A stretch of 64,000 bases of DNA from Prostheceraeus crozeri. Lineage: Eukaryota; Platyhelminthes; Polycladida; Euryleptidae. Of this stretch, positions 60,549 to 64,000 are shown one piece after another (positions within the stretch are counted from its first letter, which is position 1; each line of letters starts with the position of its first letter). A program made the position numbers and the translations under genes. Where the stretch lies: the NCBI GenBank assembly GCA_907163375.1, contig CAJQUW010003166.1, forward strand, positions 154,648 to 218,647. The letters run 5' to 3'. The notes beneath the pieces were generated by a model, which worked only from the letters and a program-made list of their open reading frames with translations, ran no database searches and was not told the origin of the DNA.

Positions 60549-61329
60549 CCCTGTGGGAACGCATCTTGCTAATATCAACAGATTATCTGGCGAGGTAGCG
60601 ATTTTGTGGATAATTTTTTTAAAGGTTCATTTTCGTGTAAAATAACTATCTCCGCATGTGAAAATGGTCATCATTTATCCAAAAACATGTGTAAAATTAA
60701 AAAACGACAGGTGGTGAAAAAGTTGCTATAATTAGTTGGTAGATATTTGTTTACTAATGCGAGCTGATTTTTCGTCAACCGTCGAAATCGTGGATATTGT
60801 AGCAACTAATTAGTGGTAAGTAGTAATGTTCGTATATTATATACCTTCACATGAAAATATATTGTATACTCAGTCTGATCTGATAAAAAGGGATCTTTGT
60901 TTAATTCACGAAGGCTTAAACTAAAAAAGTATTTATCTTCCATAAATGTCGCAGTAAATACTATGATATAATTCAAATATTTGTCATTGTTGTAAATTAT
61001 TGAATGTCAAGAGATGTTATGAAAATTGATATATGCGGATTCTCTATATTCCTATCATTATCAAAGAATGATAGTCTGCACTTATTTCTTAGATAGATTA
61101 GCCATATGTGGGGGATAGTGAGGAGGTGAGGGAGAGAATAGAGCCTCGGCTGTAAAGGCGGATTACTAAAGAAAATAAGAGAGAAAGTCAAAAGTAAAAG
61201 GTAACATATAGAGCGCGAATTGTCGCCGGCGAACTTCGCTAGCGAATATCCCGCAAATATGACTGAACTTTAGCATGATATTCTGCACCTGACATTCGCC
61301 AGTTTTTCGCAAGATTCGTTCCCACAGGG
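60549..61329 (+). mobile_element. Non-autonomous DNA transposon, copy 1
   Basis: 781 bp with terminal inverted repeats CCCTGTGGGAACGCATCTTG / CAAGATTCGTTCCCACAGGG. Inside the right end several GCGAA/TTCGC motifs repeat (TGGCGAAT-type), like subterminal transposase-binding sites. No coding frame of note. Flanks share only AC, so the duplication may be 2 bp or lost. Superfamily not assigned. Confidence 0.85.
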
Positions 61330-61582
61330 ACATTGACACTGTAAGAAATACACTTAATCTAGTTCTACTTGCAGGAACAAGAAAGTAACAATTAATTTGT
61401 AACTTATAAAGTTTCGGCAAAGAATGATAATTTAGGAATATGAAAGTTGCATAGATTAATAATCATGGATGAATCGCGAATTACATGAAAATTTTAACCC
61501 ATCCGATTTGTATGGTTTTGAAACGTAGACTTTATGCAATTTATTTAATAAGCGGTAGGCCTATATGGACCGATACGCAGGT

Positions 61583-62673
61583 AGTGATGAAAATTTTCCG
61601 GAAAAAATTTTCCGTGGAAAATTATGGAAAAAATTGGAAAATTTTGGAAAATTATGGAAAATTTTGAAAGCTTTGATTTTTTTGATAGGCCTTATAATTT
61701 GAGCGCTTCCACTGCCGAGGCAGCTATACGTACCAATAAATTGGGTCTAAAACACTTAATTTCCATCATTATTTCGATTGAGCGATCGTTAGCAACATGA
61801 TGTTCCGTCCTCGGATTTTTGAAACAGTTCCTTTGCCACCGCAGTGGCTTGTACTATTAATATTGTTAGCATTTTTAACTATCAACACCAGACAACACCG
61901 TTGGATGATAAACTTGAATCTTGCTTTACAATCGGCACAATTTCATGCAATGTGAAAGATCTGCAGCAAAAATAATATACTTCATTTTGGAGTTTGCTTA
62001 TTATCTTGAAAGTTAAGCTTTATTATGCAGCGTTGATCAGTGATGCAAATTGTCCATGTGTTGATGAACAAGTGATTGCATAAGCACACAAGTTCCAAGC
62101 AGCATTCATCGAGCGACCATTTTGGAAGACATAAAGACTGTAAAAACGTCGCTAGATATTTGGTCATCACTAAAGATATACTGTGATGAGTAAAAGAGAA
62201 TATCTATGATAGCCTTCTAACTTCTGGTCTATTTTCCGACATCTTCGCTGAGGATACACATCCTCCATTTCTGTTCATAGTTCCAATTCGATTTCAGATC
62301 TGCCCAAATGAATTTCAGATATGATCCACATGAATTGCCAGATTTTGCAGTTGAATTTAAGATCTTTTCAAAGTTGAGTTTCTGACCAGATATATGAAAT
62401 TCAGCTAGAGAATCTGAAATCCATTCAAATGTCTGAAATTCATTTTGGGAAGGGGAAATCCCCCCTTGAAAATAGACATGGAAAAGGTGCAGGTCACAAA
62501 AGTTACATACAGGGATGATAGAGAAGTTTCCGGTCTTTGAATATTACATAGTCTTTTCAAACGACTATAATAAGTCTCCAAAACAAAGGCAAAAACGTCA
62601 ATCACCAAAAAATAAATTTCAAAATTTTCCGGAAAATTTTGAAAAAATTGGAAAATTTTCCATTTGCATCACT
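61583..62673 (+). mobile_element. hAT-like non-autonomous transposon with 8-bp target duplication
   Basis: Flanked by a perfect direct repeat ACGCAGGT (61575-61582 and 62674-62681). Termini AGTGATGAAAATTTTCCGG and GGAAAATTTTCC..GCATCACT are inverted repeats. An 8-bp duplication with A/G-rich short termini is the hAT signature. Tandem GGAAAATTTT-type blocks lie just inside each end. 1,091 bp with no transposase frame, so it relies on another element. Confidence 0.85.
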
Positions 62674-62729
62674 ACGCAGGTGAGTTTATGCAAACATTGT
62701 CAGGAGAAAATGGCCTCTGCGTGTGAGCA

Positions 62730-63512
62730 CCCTGTAGGAACGAATCTTGCGAAAAACTGGCGAATGTCAGCTGCAGAATATCATGCTAAAGTTCAGTCAT
62801 ATTTGCGGGATATTCGCTGGCGAAGTTCGCCGGCGATAATTCGCGCTCTATATGTCACCTTTTACTTTTGACTTTCCCTCTTATTTTTTTTAGTAATCCG
62901 CCTCTACAGCCGAGGCTCTATTCTCTCCCTCACCTCCTCACTATCCCATACATATGGCTAATCTATCTACGAAATAAGTGCAGACTATCATTCTTTGATA
63001 ATGTTAAGAATATACAGAATCCGCATATATCAGTTTTCATAACATCTCCTGACATTCAATAATTTACAACAATGACAAATATTTGAATAATATCATAGTA
63101 TTTACTGCGACATTTATGGAAGACTAAAATACTTTTTTTTAGTTTAAGCCTTCGTGAATTAAAAAAAGATCCCTTTTTATCCCAGATCAGACTGAGTAGC
63201 ACAATATATTTATCATGTGAAGGTAATATACGAACATTACTACTTACCACTAATTAGTTGCTACAATATCCACGATTTCGCCGGTTGGCGAAAAATCAGC
63301 TCGCATTAGTAAACAAATATCTACCAACTAATTATAGCAACTTTTTCGCCACCTGTCGTTTTTTAATTTTACACATGTTTTTGGATAAATGATGACCATT
63401 TTCACATGCGGAGATAGTTTTTACACGAAAATGAACCTTTAAAAAAATTATCTACAAAATCGCTACCTCGCCAGATAATCTGTTGATATTAGCAAGATGC
63501 GTTCCCACAGGG
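62730..63512 (-). mobile_element. Non-autonomous DNA transposon, copy 2 (inverted)
   Basis: 783 bp, the reverse complement of copy 1 (60549-61329) along its whole length with a modest number of differences. Ends CCCTGTAGGAACGAATCTTG and GCAAGATGCGTTCCCACAGG. It is flanked by CA on each side. Confidence 0.85.
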
Positions 63513-64000
63513 CAGGTTTCATTCAGGCATTTTTTTTAAATTGACATCTTTCATTCGAGCATCGATGCAAACGAATTCAATTAACCAATCGAATAGCTTC
63601 AATTAAACAAATATCGACAGCGGCCGATGTACCCTGGAAAGCGGCGCTTGAACGATCAGTAAAATAGGCCTACGTAGTAGTGTTTGAAGTGTGGTAAATT
63701 ACCGACAAATTACCGATACACAATTGATCATTTTTCGGGGTTTCCTCATTTTATTTTGCGATGACAAAACTTCCAATACACTCGCAATTCTCAGGTAGCC
63801 TAAAGAATTTAGAGTTTCTTAAAATGACTAAATCATAGCTTATGCATCTAACTTATAAATGTATTCAACCGTGCATGAATGATTCGATGTTAATACGTAG
63901 TTATACCCACAGAATTAGACCGGTCGTCTCTTCTTCTGTTTGACTAGAAAGGAAACATGTAGCGTTAATAAAATGGCACAATCTGCTGACATATTACCAC
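63513..64000. other. Right end of window
   Basis: 488 bases of AT-rich intergenic sequence; nothing recognised. Confidence 0.7.

Overview
The window is nuclear DNA from an animal with motile cilia, probably a marine invertebrate. It is AT-rich, its genes are split by many introns, and it is full of transposon relics (LINEs, Penelope-like elements, a hAT element, foldback elements, MITEs, tRNA-derived SINEs). I cannot name the species from the sequence.

Two host genes account for the coding content and are transcribed away from each other. On the minus strand (about 0.6-23.9 kb) lie the first 21 coding exons of an axonemal dynein heavy chain, most like DNAH6, a single-headed inner-arm dynein. 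They join in frame into 2,264 codons, from the start codon at 23888 through the tail, linker, AAA1 and AAA2 to the AAA3 P-loop; the rest of the gene lies beyond position 1. On the plus strand (27.6-58.9 kb) lies a complete six-exon gene for gamma-SNAP (NAPG), the NSF attachment protein used in SNARE disassembly. Its exons join in frame into 304 codons plus a stop, with a polyadenylation signal at 58868. The two start codons are 3.7 kb apart. The proteins act in unrelated processes, so the head-to-head arrangement suggests at most a shared control region.

The dynein introns hold short elements: SINE heads, MITEs with clear terminal inverted repeats, a foldback, a LINE tail and two copies of one dispersed repeat. 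NAPG intron 1 (27.7-31.7 kb) holds a degenerate Penelope-like element interrupted by a 1.1 kb foldback. Intron 2 (31.8-38.7 kb) holds a LINE of Jockey/CR1 type and two head-to-head Penelope-like copies with a GIY-YIG domain. Introns 3 and 4 hold SINEs and a palindromic 20-bp tandem repeat. Intron 5 (44.5-58.6 kb) holds the oddest feature: 4,747 bases written almost only in A and C (45055-49801; I see three T and no G), bounded by C-runs, followed by two LINE relics in opposite orientation and a palindrome with hammerhead-like boxes.

Downstream of NAPG (58.9-64 kb) there is no recognisable gene. Two oppositely oriented copies of one non-autonomous DNA transposon flank a hAT-like element with a perfect 8-bp target-site duplication.

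The best candidates for something undescribed are the two-letter A/C tract inside a house-keeping gene and the perfect 23-bp duplication of the NAPG exon 3 splice donor.
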